Below are positions 29,995 through 38,065 of a stretch of 64,000 nucleotides of DNA, piece by piece. Position 1 is the stretch's first letter, and each line of letters starts with the position of its first letter. Source of the stretch: JAKFYM01 sp964416595 (GTDB taxonomy: Bacteria; Bdellovibrionota; UBA1018; CAIPTA01). The stretch is from positions 62,001 to 126,000 of the forward strand of contig CAYQES010000004.1 in NCBI GenBank assembly GCA_964416595.1, given 5' to 3'. Position numbers and translations under genes: made by a program. Below the pieces are notes generated by a model that saw only the letters and a program-made list of their open reading frames with translations, made no database searches and was not told the DNA's origin.

Positions 29995-30900
29995 TTAAGC
30001 GTGTTCGTTATAACCCGTAGGCACTGCCATGCCCATGGCGTGCATGCCTTTATCCACATAAACCACGCTACCAGTTATGCCGCTGCCGAGATCCGAGCAC
30101 AAAAAGGCCGCCGTGGAACCTACCTCATCGGCCTGGAGGGTATCGGTGAGGGGCGCATTGTGCTCGCAGTAGGCGATCATGTTTTGGATCATGCCAATGG
30201 CCTTGGCGGCCCGGGAGGCTAAGGGGCCAGCGCTGATGGTGTTGACTCGATGGCCGTGGCGTCGGCCCGCTTCGAAGGCCAGTACTCTCGTATCACTCTC
30301 GAGAGCTGCCTTGGCGGAACTCATGCCGCCGCCGTAGCCGGGGATTACTTTTTCAGCGGCCATATAGGAAAGTGCGAGGAAGCTACCGTTCTTTTTCATG
30401 AGGGGCGAAAGGTGACGAACGAGGCTCACGAAAGAATAGGCGCTGGCAGAATTGGAAGCTAAGTACCCGGCCCGGGAAGTGTCGATCAACGCCTTTTGCA
30501 CTTCGGGGCCATTGGCGAGGGAGTGCACTACGATGCTGAGTTCGTCGGCACCGAAATCTCTCTCGATGCTATCCCGCAAACCCCGGATCGTGAAATCACC
30601 TAGATCTTGGTAGCGCTTGTTGGTGCGTACGTCGTCGGGCACGTCTTCCATTTGGTCAAACATGGCATCCAAAGGATAGATTTTTTCAAAGGTGAGAGTG
30701 CCGTATTCGGGGCCGAGATTGGTGTCGAGCTTTCCTCGGTCTAAAGACATCCGCAAAATATTCAAAGCCGGAGGCCAAGTGGTAATGATCACCCGGGCGC
30801 CGGCTTTTTTCAGGGCCTTCGCAATGGCCCAACCGTAACCTTGGTCGTCGGCCACGCCGGCTACTAAGGCGAGTTTTCCTTCTAGGTTAATTCCAAGCAT
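29995..30900 (-). CDS. fabI: enoyl-[acyl-carrier-protein] reductase, plant/Chlamydia type
   Basis: A 301-residue NADH-dependent reductase for the last step of fatty-acid elongation. GVADDQGYGWAIAKALKKAG is the FabI nucleotide-binding segment. SYMAAEKVIPGYGGGMSSAKAALE holds the catalytic Tyr and Lys. The insertion LDRGKLDTNLGPEYGTLTFEKI and DDVRTNKRY typifies the plant/apicomplexan/Chlamydia branch rather than E. coli FabI. ATG 30900 follows GGAGG by 8 nt. That ribosome site lies in one arm of a 9-bp hairpin, suggesting translational control. Confidence 0.95.
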   Translation of the reverse strand: MLGINLEGKLALVAGVADDQGYGWAIAKALKKAGARVIITTWPPALNILRMSLDRGKLDTNLGPEYGTLTFEKIYPLDAMFDQMEDVPDDVRTNKRYQDLGDFTIRGLRDSIERDFGADELSIVVHSLANGPEVQKALIDTSRAGYLASNSASAYSFVSLVRHLSPLMKKNGSFLALSYMAAEKVIPGYGGGMSSAKAALESDTRVLAFEAGRRHGHRVNTISAGPLASRAAKAIGMIQNMIAYCEHNAPLTDTLQADEVGSTAAFLCSDLGSGITGSVVYVDKGMHAMGMAVPTGYNEHA

Positions 30901-30903
30901 ATA

Positions 30904-30943
30904 CGACCTCCAGGAGCACACACTCTCCTAGAATTGGAGGTCG
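30904..30943 (-). promoter_or_regulatory. hairpin sequestering the fabI ribosome-binding site
   Basis: CGACCTCCA and TGGAGGTCG form a perfect 9-bp inverted repeat (30904-30912 with 30935-30943), with an inner GGAG/CTCC helix. On the fabI transcript the arm next to the ATG contains the GGAGG Shine-Dalgarno, which would be fully paired. No T run follows, so it is not a simple terminator. Confidence 0.65.
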
Positions 30944-30950
30944 ATGGCAA

Positions 30951-31538
30951 CTATTTCTTGGCTACTAAATCCACTTTCACGGTGAAAGTGTCTTCAATCG
31001 CTTTATCGCCAATGGTGGAGAAGAATTTTAAGGAATTATAACGAACGTTATAGAGCGTGCGATCCACGGTGAGATTCGCCGTAGCGCGTAATTCGTTTTT
31101 GTCCGCAGTAACTTTCGCTGGGAAAGAAATAGGTTTTTTGATGCCTTTGATCGTGAGATCCCCATGGAGGAGGTAGGAGCCATCGCTTTGTTTTTCCACT
31201 TTGGAAATTTTCAAAGTGGAGGTGGGGTATTTATCCACGGAGAAAAAATCATCGCTTTTTAAGTGGCTCACGAGTTTTTTATTCATGCCCTCGTTGCTGA
31301 TATCCGTGTTTTTGAGGGAGGCCATGTCCACAGTGAATTCGCCTCCTACCAAGTTGTCTTTATCCATTTCCATTTTGCCGGATTTTAATTGCAGCTGGCC
31401 TTGGTGATCATCGCCTACGCGCTTTTTTCCTTCCCAGCTTAGGGTGGAGGCGGAAGTGTCGATGGTAAATGTTTCTTTTTTGGCTTGGGCGGCGAGGGGA
31501 AGAAGCAAGACAGAGAGGGTGATGATAATTTTTTTCAT
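30951..31538 (-). CDS. YceI-family periplasmic lipid-binding protein
   Basis: A 195-residue protein with signal peptide MKKIIITLSVLLLPLAAQA. The single YceI lipocalin-like barrel shows FTIDTSASTLSWEGKK, GGEFTVDMASLKNTD, LVSHLKSDDFFSVDKYPTSTLKIS and GDLTIKGIKKPISFP, all family landmarks. YceI proteins bind isoprenoid or amphiphilic molecules in the periplasm. The start at 31538 puts the signal peptide first. It has its own promoter at 31569 and lies 50 nt upstream of fabI on the same strand. Confidence 0.93.
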   Translation of the reverse strand: MKKIIITLSVLLLPLAAQAKKETFTIDTSASTLSWEGKKRVGDDHQGQLQLKSGKMEMDKDNLVGGEFTVDMASLKNTDISNEGMNKKLVSHLKSDDFFSVDKYPTSTLKISKVEKQSDGSYLLHGDLTIKGIKKPISFPAKVTADKNELRATANLTVDRTLYNVRYNSLKFFSTIGDKAIEDTFTVKVDLVAKK

Positions 31539-31568
31539 GGAACATCCTTTCCTTAAAGTTTGCAGGAA

Positions 31569-31596
31569 AGTGTACGGCAAGCTTAGGAATCGTCAA
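31569..31596 (-). promoter_or_regulatory. sigma-70-type promoter of yceI
   Basis: On the minus strand TTGACG (plus 31591-31596) and TACACT (plus 31569-31574) are separated by 16 nt, about 30 nt before the yceI start. Confidence 0.55.
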
Positions 31597-31606
31597 GGAG
31601 GCAGAG

Positions 31607-31642
31607 AAAAAAAGAGGGAAGAAGTGGTGGACTTCTTCCCTC
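31607..31642 (-). terminator. Rho-independent terminator of the beta-barrel gene
   Basis: On the minus strand GAGGGAAGAAGT and ACTTCTTCCCTC form a perfect 12-bp stem with a 5-nt loop, followed by seven T. It lies 18 nt after the stop at 31661. Confidence 0.95.
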
Positions 31643-31660
31643 GGGCTGGGCGGGGGGATT

Positions 31661-32212
31661 TTAGAATGCGTAACCGAGGGAAGTACCTAGCCAAACACCT
31701 CTGGCTTTACCGACGAATAAATAGGGGTTAATCCGGAAAAGAAAACCGCTATCACCCCGGTATTCATAACCGGCACCAAAGATGGCTGCTAATCCCGTTC
31801 CGGATACCTTGGATTCGCTGTCGATCTTTCCTGTGGTGTGGATGAGAGTCATACCACCAGTACCAAACCAGCGGTGATTGCCACCGGTGAAGTAGTAGTT
31901 ACCGTATAGGGGAATAAAGGTGGCGCTGGCGCTGGAAGTGCCGGCAGAGAGGGTGATATTAGAAAAACCCGCACCGATCGCGATGTTGTCCTGTATTAAA
32001 TAATCATAGTTTAAGCTGTAAAGAATACCGCGGCCCAAGAGCTCAAGGGATACGGCATTGCGGGGTAGCATTCTGCTGGTGCTTTGGGTTTCTACGGCTG
32101 GAGGGGTGGTGGTTTCATCGGCGGCGGAAGCATTTTTTTCTGCGGCGTCGGCATCGATCGCGTTGGCGAAACTGAATAAGCTTAACAAGAGGAAGAGGGT
32201 GATCTTTTTCAT
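31661..32212 (-). CDS. small outer-membrane beta-barrel-like protein
   Basis: A 183-residue exported protein with a signal peptide (MKKITLFLLLSLFSFANA), an Ala/Thr/Glu-rich linker, and a domain of alternating beta strands: ISLELLGRGILYSLNYDYLI-type, IAIGAGFSNITLS, FIPLYGNYYFTGGNHRWFGTGGM, LAAIFGAGYEYRGDSGFLFRINPYLF. It ends in Phe after GTSLGYAF, as in outer-membrane proteins. An eight-strand barrel is likely. AAGGAG precedes the ATG at 32212; upstream in-frame codons are not credible. Confidence 0.78.
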   Translation of the reverse strand: MKKITLFLLLSLFSFANAIDADAAEKNASAADETTTPPAVETQSTSRMLPRNAVSLELLGRGILYSLNYDYLIQDNIAIGAGFSNITLSAGTSSASATFIPLYGNYYFTGGNHRWFGTGGMTLIHTTGKIDSESKVSGTGLAAIFGAGYEYRGDSGFLFRINPYLFVGKARGVWLGTSLGYAF

Positions 32213-32386
32213 GGGGGGCTCCTTACATTTATTTTGTTGAACGTGTTTTCTTTGTAACAAGCGGGCGGGCGGCGCTCGATCGAGAAGCAGGTTTTGGCGG
32301 CGGAGTTGCGCGATTTGGCGCACGATTCGTGCGTGAATGAGGGGCATACCTGTTGCCGGTGATTGGCTGGCGTTCTGGTTCAAAGC

Positions 32387-32416
32387 TTGTGATTTTTTTA
32401 CGCTTTCCTCTATGAT
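32387..32416 (+). promoter_or_regulatory. promoter of the CPBP protease gene, leaderless
   Basis: TTGTGA (32387-32392) and TATGAT (32411-32416) are 18 nt apart. The -10 ends 6 nt before the ATG at 32423, so transcription should start at or near the start codon. No ribosome site is present. Confidence 0.5.
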
Positions 32417-32422
32417 AGTGGC

Positions 32423-33244
32423 ATGGGTTATCGAACGGATGCGATATCGCTCAGCACTGCCCGATCGGGCCAATGGTTCGATTATGCCTGGATGGCTTTG
32501 ATTCTGTTAACCTCCTTGGCTTTGCTCTTGGACTCCCCGTGGTTTTTGCCAATAGCCTGCGCTTTTCTATTGGGGGCCGTGCTTTTTAAGCGAATTTGGG
32601 CCCTTTATCCGGGTGCCTTATTGCTCTTTTTGTTGTTCTCATACCCGATTGTGGCGCCGAAGGTTTTTTTACAGGTGCCGGGACTTTCTCTTTCTTTGCC
32701 ACTCTTGTTGGCGGCTCTTTTTTGTTTGCCGTTTCCTTTTGCCCGACGGCAATTTGCTTGTTGGCTAAGGGCCGGAGAAGGCAACACGATCACTCGTTTG
32801 TGGACGGTGACGATAGGATTGGTTTTTGCATTAATAATTATTTTTTGTTTATTGTGGGCGGAAGGCTTGGGGGCCTTGGCTATCTTTCAGGCGGAGCTGC
32901 AGGGGGTGCCTAAGTGGTTTTTGTTTTTGGGGGTTCCTTTCTTTGCGCTGCTTAATGCGGCTGTGGAGGAGGGAGTGTACCGGGGGGTGTTGCAAGAATC
33001 CTTGGAACAAAGATTTCCTGGGAAAACCAGGCTCGTGCTGTTTGTGCAGGCATCGGCCTTCGCCGCCACTCGTTGCATGATGGGGTTTCCTGGGGGATTG
33101 GTGGGTTATGGGGTGGCTTTGGGGTATGGCATGTTCTTGGGCCGCCTGCGGATGCAGACGGGAGGAATGAGGGCGCCCTTCTTAGCTCATTTTCTGTGTG
33201 ATCTTGTGATCGGATTTACGCTGGTCTTAGTGGCGGGGAGCTAG
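32423..33244 (+). CDS. CPBP-family intramembrane metalloprotease
   Basis: A 273-residue protein with seven to eight membrane helices. Glu182-Glu183 and Arg187 in AAVEEGVYRGVL form the E-E-x-x-x-R motif. Later AAFAATRCMMGF and AHFLCDLVIGF supply motif 2 and the final His/Asp region. The usual F-x-x-x-H of motif 2 is replaced by A-A-T-R-C, so one conserved His is missing and activity is uncertain. The family includes CAAX proteases and immunity-type proteins. Its start is probably leaderless. Confidence 0.85.
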   Translation: MGYRTDAISLSTARSGQWFDYAWMALILLTSLALLLDSPWFLPIACAFLLGAVLFKRIWALYPGALLLFLLFSYPIVAPKVFLQVPGLSLSLPLLLAALFCLPFPFARRQFACWLRAGEGNTITRLWTVTIGLVFALIIIFCLLWAEGLGALAIFQAELQGVPKWFLFLGVPFFALLNAAVEEGVYRGVLQESLEQRFPGKTRLVLFVQASAFAATRCMMGFPGGLVGYGVALGYGMFLGRLRMQTGGMRAPFLAHFLCDLVIGFTLVLVAGS

Positions 33245-33280
33245 GGGCCCCGTTTGCCCAGCCTCTCATTTGCCGAGGTT

Positions 33281-33327
33281 GCATTGGTACGCAATGCACT
33301 GCAAACTCGCATGGAGTTCGCAGTGCA
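33281..33327. terminator. overlapping hairpins in the convergent gap
   Basis: A 7-bp stem (TGCATTG with CAATGCA, 33280-33298) overlaps a longer 14-bp stem with one mismatch (33295-33308 with 33314-33327, loop GCATG). The two cannot form together. They lie between convergent stops at 33244 and 33360, and AT-rich sequence follows on the plus strand. A bidirectional terminator is the simplest reading. Confidence 0.5.
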
Positions 33328-33359
33328 TAAATAAATTTTACGTAATGATGGCCTAGATT

Positions 33360-33989
33360 TTAATCCAAGCTCAGTCTTATTCCCGAAATAAAAAGCTCAT
33401 ACTTTTTACCATTATACACGCCGTAGGCATTTAAACTTTTTGGCGTTTTATACGTATAGCCATAGGGCATTGCCAAGGAATTGCTAGCCCTACCAACCCA
33501 TACAGAAGTTAACTCTTTCATAAATGTTTTAGGATTTTCTGTGTTGAAGTGAGTTACGCCAAACTCTGAGAGAAGGGATGCTATATTTTCGCTGTGCATT
33601 TCAAATGCTTGCTCATCATAGTCACCATAGAATGAGAAATATTTTCCTGAGCCAGCTCCGTCTAAGAAAAAGTCATTGTACTGATATAAATTCGAAGATA
33701 CTCGGTAATAGGATTGATTGGCTTTAAAAGCAGCGTCCTTGGTGGATAGATACCTACAGATGTAGCCCTTTGAGTCGGCAGATCGAGAATGAATGGCGGT
33801 TTTCTCGTGAAAAATTTTTCCTGCTAGCGTCACATTCGCGTCTTGGCTCCAATGCTCTAAACTTTTTAGTTTCAGGTCAATTTCAACATTTATACCATTT
33901 TCCAAGAGCGCCAGTGTGTTGTCACAAACATCGGCCTTAGCGGCTACTGCGGATAGAAGCAGAAAAGATAATAAACAAAATATTTTCAT
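33360..33989 (-). CDS. secreted protein of unknown function
   Basis: A 209-residue protein with signal peptide MKIFCLLSFLLLSAVAAKA. The mature part has two cysteines (DVCDNT, YICRYL) and a mixed alpha/beta pattern with many aromatic residues (QSYYRVSSNLYQYNDFFLDG; FSFYGDYDEQAF). I do not recognise the family. The base composition is more AT-rich than the flanking housekeeping genes, which may mean recent acquisition or weak selection. An ATG four codons upstream is also possible. Confidence 0.65.
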   Translation of the reverse strand: MKIFCLLSFLLLSAVAAKADVCDNTLALLENGINVEIDLKLKSLEHWSQDANVTLAGKIFHEKTAIHSRSADSKGYICRYLSTKDAAFKANQSYYRVSSNLYQYNDFFLDGAGSGKYFSFYGDYDEQAFEMHSENIASLLSEFGVTHFNTENPKTFMKELTSVWVGRASNSLAMPYGYTYKTPKSLNAYGVYNGKKYELFISGIRLSLD

Positions 33990-34081
33990 AAAAACCCCCA
34001 TACTTTTCGTTTAGATTAGAAAACTATAAAAGCTTGCAAATGGAAAGCTGTAAGGTGTTTTGAGCTGAATAAAAACTCGAC

Positions 34082-34107
34082 AACCCCGGTCTATATTAGG
34101 GGTTTTT
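34082..34107. terminator. hairpin downstream of tRNA-Gly
   Basis: AACCCC and GGGGTT form a 6-bp stem with an 11-nt loop. On the plus strand TTT follows directly; on the minus strand (tRNA direction) a five-T run begins 6 nt later. It probably ends the pgsA-tRNA transcript. Confidence 0.5.
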
Positions 34108-34117
34108 CTGTAAAAAT

Positions 34118-34194
34118 TGGAGCGGGATACCAGATTCGAACTGGCGACCTTCTCGTTGGCAACGAGACGCTCTAGCCAACTGAGCTAATCCCGC
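34118..34194 (-). tRNA. tRNA-Gly (anticodon GCC)
   Basis: A 77-nt class I tRNA. GCGGGAT pairs with ATCCCGC, the D-arm is TAGCTCAGTTGGCTAGAGC, the anticodon arm CTCGT-TGCCAACGAG gives GCC, the T-arm is CCAGTTCGAATCTGG, and CCA is encoded. It lies 44 nt downstream of pgsA on the same strand and may be cotranscribed. Confidence 0.96.
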
Positions 34195-34238
34195 ACTCAC
34201 AATTAAACGTCTGTTCTAAGGGCTGGAGGCCCTTTCCG

Positions 34239-34841
34239 TCAAGATCTCTGTTTTGCCTTCAACTTTTCTTTGAGGCCCCGGAAGAACTCCACCACGTAAG
34301 TTGACGCACTGGTCAATGAGAGGAAGACAGAGATATACATTAACCAGGTGCCAATAAGAGCCGTGGGGATTCGCTCAAAAAGATCCACGTGCACGATTAA
34401 AAATGGAATGGCCACCATCTGCAAGGCCGCCTTCCACTTGCCTCCGGATCCCGCGGCGATGATCACGCCTTCGGCGCTGGCTAAGGCCCGTAAAGAAGTG
34501 ATGCCCATTTCCCGGCAGATCAATACCATCACTAAAAACGGGTGAATGCGCTCCAGATGCTGGAGCATGATTAGAGTGGAAACTACCAAGAACTTATCCG
34601 CCAAGGGATCCATCAATTTGCCGTAAATTGTGACAGATTTATAAGCTCGGGCTAAGTAACCGTCGAACCAATCCGTAATGGCGGCTAGGGTAAACACCAC
34701 GCAAGCAATCAGATCTCCTTGGAAGCTGCGCCAGGTGAGAAAATAAACCACCGCTGGTACCGCTGCCATTCGCAGAAGCGTGAGCCGGTTAGGGGCTGTA
34801 TCGAAAGTGAGGGCATCCGTGTGGGATTTGTCTTTGTCCAT
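34239..34841 (-). CDS. pgsA: CDP-diacylglycerol-glycerol-3-phosphate 3-phosphatidyltransferase
   Basis: A 200-residue inner-membrane enzyme that makes phosphatidylglycerol phosphate. The CDP-alcohol phosphotransferase motif is complete: D57-x2-D60-G61-x2-A64-R65-x8-G74-x3-D78-x3-D82 (DWFDGYLARAYKSVTIYGKL and following). Six membrane helices are expected. It begins with PNRLTLLRMAAVP, the usual PgsA N-terminus. It starts 4 nt after the CaCA-like transporter gene and precedes tRNA-Gly. Confidence 0.95.
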   Translation of the reverse strand: MDKDKSHTDALTFDTAPNRLTLLRMAAVPAVVYFLTWRSFQGDLIACVVFTLAAITDWFDGYLARAYKSVTIYGKLMDPLADKFLVVSTLIMLQHLERIHPFLVMVLICREMGITSLRALASAEGVIIAAGSGGKWKAALQMVAIPFLIVHVDLFERIPTALIGTWLMYISVFLSLTSASTYVVEFFRGLKEKLKAKQRS

Positions 34842-34845
34842 GGGC

Positions 34846-35871
34846 TTACAACCAGCCTAGCCCAGTGTAGGCCAGATAGAAAAGAATAAGAAACCAAGGC
34901 AAAATTCCGCCACTCTCTTTCTCTATCAGCAGTGCGGCAACAAAGGTGGCCGTGAAGGTAAAAAGAGCAGGTAAATAAAGAAAGAATAGTGAGGGCGCCA
35001 AATCCTTTGCACCTAAGAAAGCCGCAAAGGCCGGCAGCAGCAGCATATTGAGTAAACAAGCGTGGCTGATGCTGGAAACAGTGAGTGCTTTAGCGCTGGA
35101 ACTTTCTTTCACGTACCACAAACAGCGCAAGATCCAGGGAATGTAGAGTCCAAAAGCCACTAAATGGGCGCCAAGGCGAAAGGCTTCGCTTGTCTCCCCC
35201 CTGGCCCAAACTCCTAATTCCATCACAAACGGAAACGCCGCTAAAACCGCTAAAAGGAAAAACCCCAGGCCCATGCAGAGGAGCGCCAAAATGGGTAAAA
35301 ACCCTTCGGAAGATTCCACGAGCGATTGGCCCGTGAAGGTGCGTTCGTAGTGTTTCCACTCGCTGGAAAAACGGCGAAAATACACGCCATAGGCCACAAT
35401 CATCAGCAGCAGTAAGCAGCCTTCGCCGAAAGTGAGGCGGTAATTGAGGCAAGCATAAATAAAAACCACTGTAGCGATCAGGAGGAAAACGGGGCTGGTA
35501 ATGGTGCGCACACGGAAAAAAGTGATGGGGCCTGAGAGTAAAACCAGGGCAAAGCCGATACTTAAACCAATCACATTGCCGCCCACCGTGGAGCCTACGA
35601 TCAAATTGCCGGCGATCGTGGCATCGGGTAAAAATAGGTGCGCCGCCAGGGCAAAAGCCAAAAGCGGAATGGAAATGCCCAGGGCCCACACTAGGGTAGC
35701 TAGTTTTTCCCAGCCACCCAGCCATAAAAGGGGGTTGGTTTCATCTGGCTGATCTTGTATTTTTTTGGATTGGTCCCAGGCTTCCAGCACGGGAGCTAGG
35801 CGCTTGAAATTCGCTGCCGCGAACTCAGATAAGAGCAAAAGTAAACCCAAGCTAAGAAGAGGTGCTAGCAT
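34846..35871 (-). CDS. cation/Ca2+ exchanger (CaCA)-like membrane protein
   Basis: A 341-residue protein with ten or so membrane helices in two halves. GNLIVGSTVGGNVIGLSIGFAL resembles the alpha-1 repeat (G-N-x-x-G-S-N-x-x-N). SSISHACLLNMLLLPAFAAFLG resembles alpha-2. In both repeats the usual acidic and asparagine residues are partly replaced (GSTVGGN rather than GSNIFN), so ion specificity and activity are uncertain. It is the first gene of an operon with pgsA. Divergent from the PilZ gene. Confidence 0.6.
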   Translation of the reverse strand: MLAPLLSLGLLLLLSEFAAANFKRLAPVLEAWDQSKKIQDQPDETNPLLWLGGWEKLATLVWALGISIPLLAFALAAHLFLPDATIAGNLIVGSTVGGNVIGLSIGFALVLLSGPITFFRVRTITSPVFLLIATVVFIYACLNYRLTFGEGCLLLLMIVAYGVYFRRFSSEWKHYERTFTGQSLVESSEGFLPILALLCMGLGFFLLAVLAAFPFVMELGVWARGETSEAFRLGAHLVAFGLYIPWILRCLWYVKESSSAKALTVSSISHACLLNMLLLPAFAAFLGAKDLAPSLFFLYLPALFTFTATFVAALLIEKESGGILPWFLILFYLAYTGLGWL

Positions 35872-35938
35872 AACTCGGCGCGTGATCCTTACTGCAAGAA
35901 TACTACGATAGCGCCGAACTTTCTGTTAAAATTTTTCT

Positions 35939-36607
35939 ATGAGCAGCAATGATGAACTCCGTGTAGTGCCACGGTTTCCTTTACCGAAAGAAAAAATGAA
36001 GTTCGTTTTCGACGATGGCGAGAAAGTATTTGCCGTGCGCGATATTTCTAGTCGCGGCTTAGGGATTAGTTTGCTGGAGTTTGGCGAGTCCGTGCTTTTT
36101 CCGCTGGGGCACTATTGCCAGGCTGAATTAAAATTAGATGGTGCTCCGCTTTTGGTGAAGGTGCGTACTACTCGGGTGAATGCGTGGTCAGTGGGTTTTG
36201 TGTTTGAAAATCTCACGGAAGAGCAGCAAGAGCAGATCAATGCTTTTGTGGATCCCTTGCACATTGGCAGCTCTTTACGTTTGGTGGACAAAAAAGGCGC
36301 GCCCGAAGCTTTTTTGCAGGGAATGTCCGCCTGGTACCATGGGGATTCGGGCACAGATTTCTTTTTCTGGAACGATTCCCGGGGGGGCGTGCGTAAGGCG
36401 CTTTTGTGTTTGGGTTTGCGGTTTTGGGAATGGCAAGAATCTTCCGGTGTGGCTACGGGGGAAGTAATCCGCCAAGAGGGGGATAAGGTGGTGTTGCACA
36501 AGGATGCTACTCCTGACCCCAAGACCCGGGCTTTAGTGCGAAAAGTGCTTGAGCATGCGGAGGTATTGGACTACCGTCTCATCAGTTTTTTACAGGAAAA
36601 AACCTAG
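35939..36607 (+). CDS. PilZ-domain protein, likely c-di-GMP effector
   Basis: A 222-residue cytoplasmic protein. An N-terminal PilZ domain has RVVPR (R-x-x-x-R, residues 8-12) and VRDISSRGLGI (D-x-S-x-x-G), which together bind c-di-GMP. The C-terminal 120 residues (FLQGMSAWYHGDSGTDFFFWND...) are of unknown family. A TAAAAT box ends 6 nt before the ATG and no ribosome site is visible, so the mRNA may be leaderless. glpX follows after 28 nt. Confidence 0.78.
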   Translation: MSSNDELRVVPRFPLPKEKMKFVFDDGEKVFAVRDISSRGLGISLLEFGESVLFPLGHYCQAELKLDGAPLLVKVRTTRVNAWSVGFVFENLTEEQQEQINAFVDPLHIGSSLRLVDKKGAPEAFLQGMSAWYHGDSGTDFFFWNDSRGGVRKALLCLGLRFWEWQESSGVATGEVIRQEGDKVVLHKDATPDPKTRALVRKVLEHAEVLDYRLISFLQEKT

Positions 36608-36635
36608 CAACTTACCCTGAGTACGGAAAAAGCCC

Positions 36636-37586
36636 ATGGATAGAAACTACGCACTTGAATTCGTTCGTGTAACCGAAGCTGCGGCCATAGCCAGCGCCCG
36701 CTTGATGGGGCGGGGGGAAGAAAAGCAAGCGGACCAAGCGGCCGTAACAGCCATGCGCAAAATGTTTAACTCCATCGATTTTAATGGTCGCGTAGTGATC
36801 GGTGAGGGCGAGCGAGACGAAGCCCCCATGCTGTACATCGGAGAAAAAGTGGGCTCCGGAAAAGGCGCTAGCCTCGATTTAGCGTTGGATCCCTTGGAAG
36901 GCACCACGATTTGCGCTAACGGCGGAAACAATTCCATCTCCGTGATTGCCGTGGCCGAAGAGGGAAATTTTTTGCACGCTCCGGATACTTATATGGAAAA
37001 AATTGCTGTGGGGCCAGAGGCCGCCAACGCCATCGATCTTTCTCGTTCTCCTGCGGAAAATTTACGGGAAATCGCGAAAGCGAAAAAAACTTCTGTGGAT
37101 AGCCTCACCGTGGTGATCCTCGATCGCCCGCGGCACGCGGAGTTGATCGCTGAAGTGCGTAAGGCTGGTTCCCGGATTTGGCTGATTGGTGATGGGGATG
37201 TTTCCGCGGCGATTTCTGCGGCCATGCCCAATTCTGGGGTGGATGTTTTGATGGGCATAGGTGGCGCGCCTGAGGGTGTGATCGCCGCAGCCGCCATACG
37301 TTGCATCGGCGGAAATATGCAAGGCCGCTTGAAGCCACGCAACCAAGGCGAGATTGATAGAGCCGCAAAAATGGGTATTAAAGAAATGAATCGCATTTGG
37401 AAGCTCGACGAAATGGCCAAGGGCAACGTGATGTTTTGCGCTACGGGCGTTACTCAAGGGAATTTTTTGGATGGCGTGCGCTTCAAACAAGGCGGTGCCG
37501 ACACCCACTCCATCGTGATGCGTTCGGAAACGGGCACAGTGCGGGAGATTCGTGCTTCCCATCGCTTTGATAAAATGCCTAAATAG
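36636..37586 (+). CDS. glpX: class II fructose-1,6-bisphosphatase
   Basis: A 316-residue protein matching GlpX throughout: RNYALEFVRVTEAAAIAS at the start, VVIGEGERDEAPMLYIGE and LDLALDPLEGTT (metal-binding acidic residues), GDGDVSAAI and MGIGGAPEGVIAAAAI. It hydrolyses fructose 1,6-bisphosphate in gluconeogenesis. It is followed after 17 nt by an SRPBCC protein and three more closely packed genes. Confidence 0.97.
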   Translation: MDRNYALEFVRVTEAAAIASARLMGRGEEKQADQAAVTAMRKMFNSIDFNGRVVIGEGERDEAPMLYIGEKVGSGKGASLDLALDPLEGTTICANGGNNSISVIAVAEEGNFLHAPDTYMEKIAVGPEAANAIDLSRSPAENLREIAKAKKTSVDSLTVVILDRPRHAELIAEVRKAGSRIWLIGDGDVSAAISAAMPNSGVDVLMGIGGAPEGVIAAAAIRCIGGNMQGRLKPRNQGEIDRAAKMGIKEMNRIWKLDEMAKGNVMFCATGVTQGNFLDGVRFKQGGADTHSIVMRSETGTVREIRASHRFDKMPK

Positions 37587-37603
37587 TTCATAGAGGAGAA
37601 TTT

Positions 37604-38065
37604 ATGGCCGGAGCAAAACATACAACTGTAATGGACGTTTCTCTGGATGCCCTCTGGGATGTGATCACGGACTACGCTTCCTACCCTAAATTCGTGGAAG
37701 GTCTCGAATCCCTCAAGATCACCAAAAAAGAAGGCAAAGATACCTATGCAGAATATGTGGTGAGCATGTTCGGCAAAAAGGTGAAATATCTTTTGAAGCA
37801 CACCGAAAACCCTAAAAAGGGCCTCAAGTGGACTATGGTGGAGGGTGAATTCTTTAAATCCAATGATGGCTCTTGGGATTTGAAAGCCAAGGGTGATGAT
37901 CAAGTGGAAGCCACCTATATGGTGGATGTGGGCTTTCCGTTGCTCGTGCCAAAAACCATCGTGAATTCTCTTACGGGCACTCAGTTACCCACGATGATGA
38001 AAGCTTTTGAAGAGGCAGCTCAGGCTCGCGCCAAAAAAGGATCCAAGGGAGCTAAGAAGAAATGA
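37604..38065 (+). CDS. SRPBCC (RatA/Coq10-like) lipid-binding-fold protein
   Basis: A 153-residue START-like protein. MDVSLDALWDVITDYASYPKFVEGLESLKI is the family N-terminus, with the helix-grip strands following (YAEYVVSMFGKKVKYLLKH; GSWDLKAKGDDQVEATYMVDV) and a long C-terminal helix. A lysine-rich tail ends it (KKGSKGAKKK). The Coq10/RatA branch binds quinone-like or hydrophobic ligands; the ligand here is unknown. It overlaps the next gene by 4 nt (ATGA-type). Confidence 0.85.
   Translation: MAGAKHTTVMDVSLDALWDVITDYASYPKFVEGLESLKITKKEGKDTYAEYVVSMFGKKVKYLLKHTENPKKGLKWTMVEGEFFKSNDGSWDLKAKGDDQVEATYMVDVGFPLLVPKTIVNSLTGTQLPTMMKAFEEAAQARAKKGSKGAKKK

Noticed and set aside
30986..31500. Plus-strand frames opposite yceI and fabI
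   Set aside because: They are antisense shadows of strongly recognised genes.
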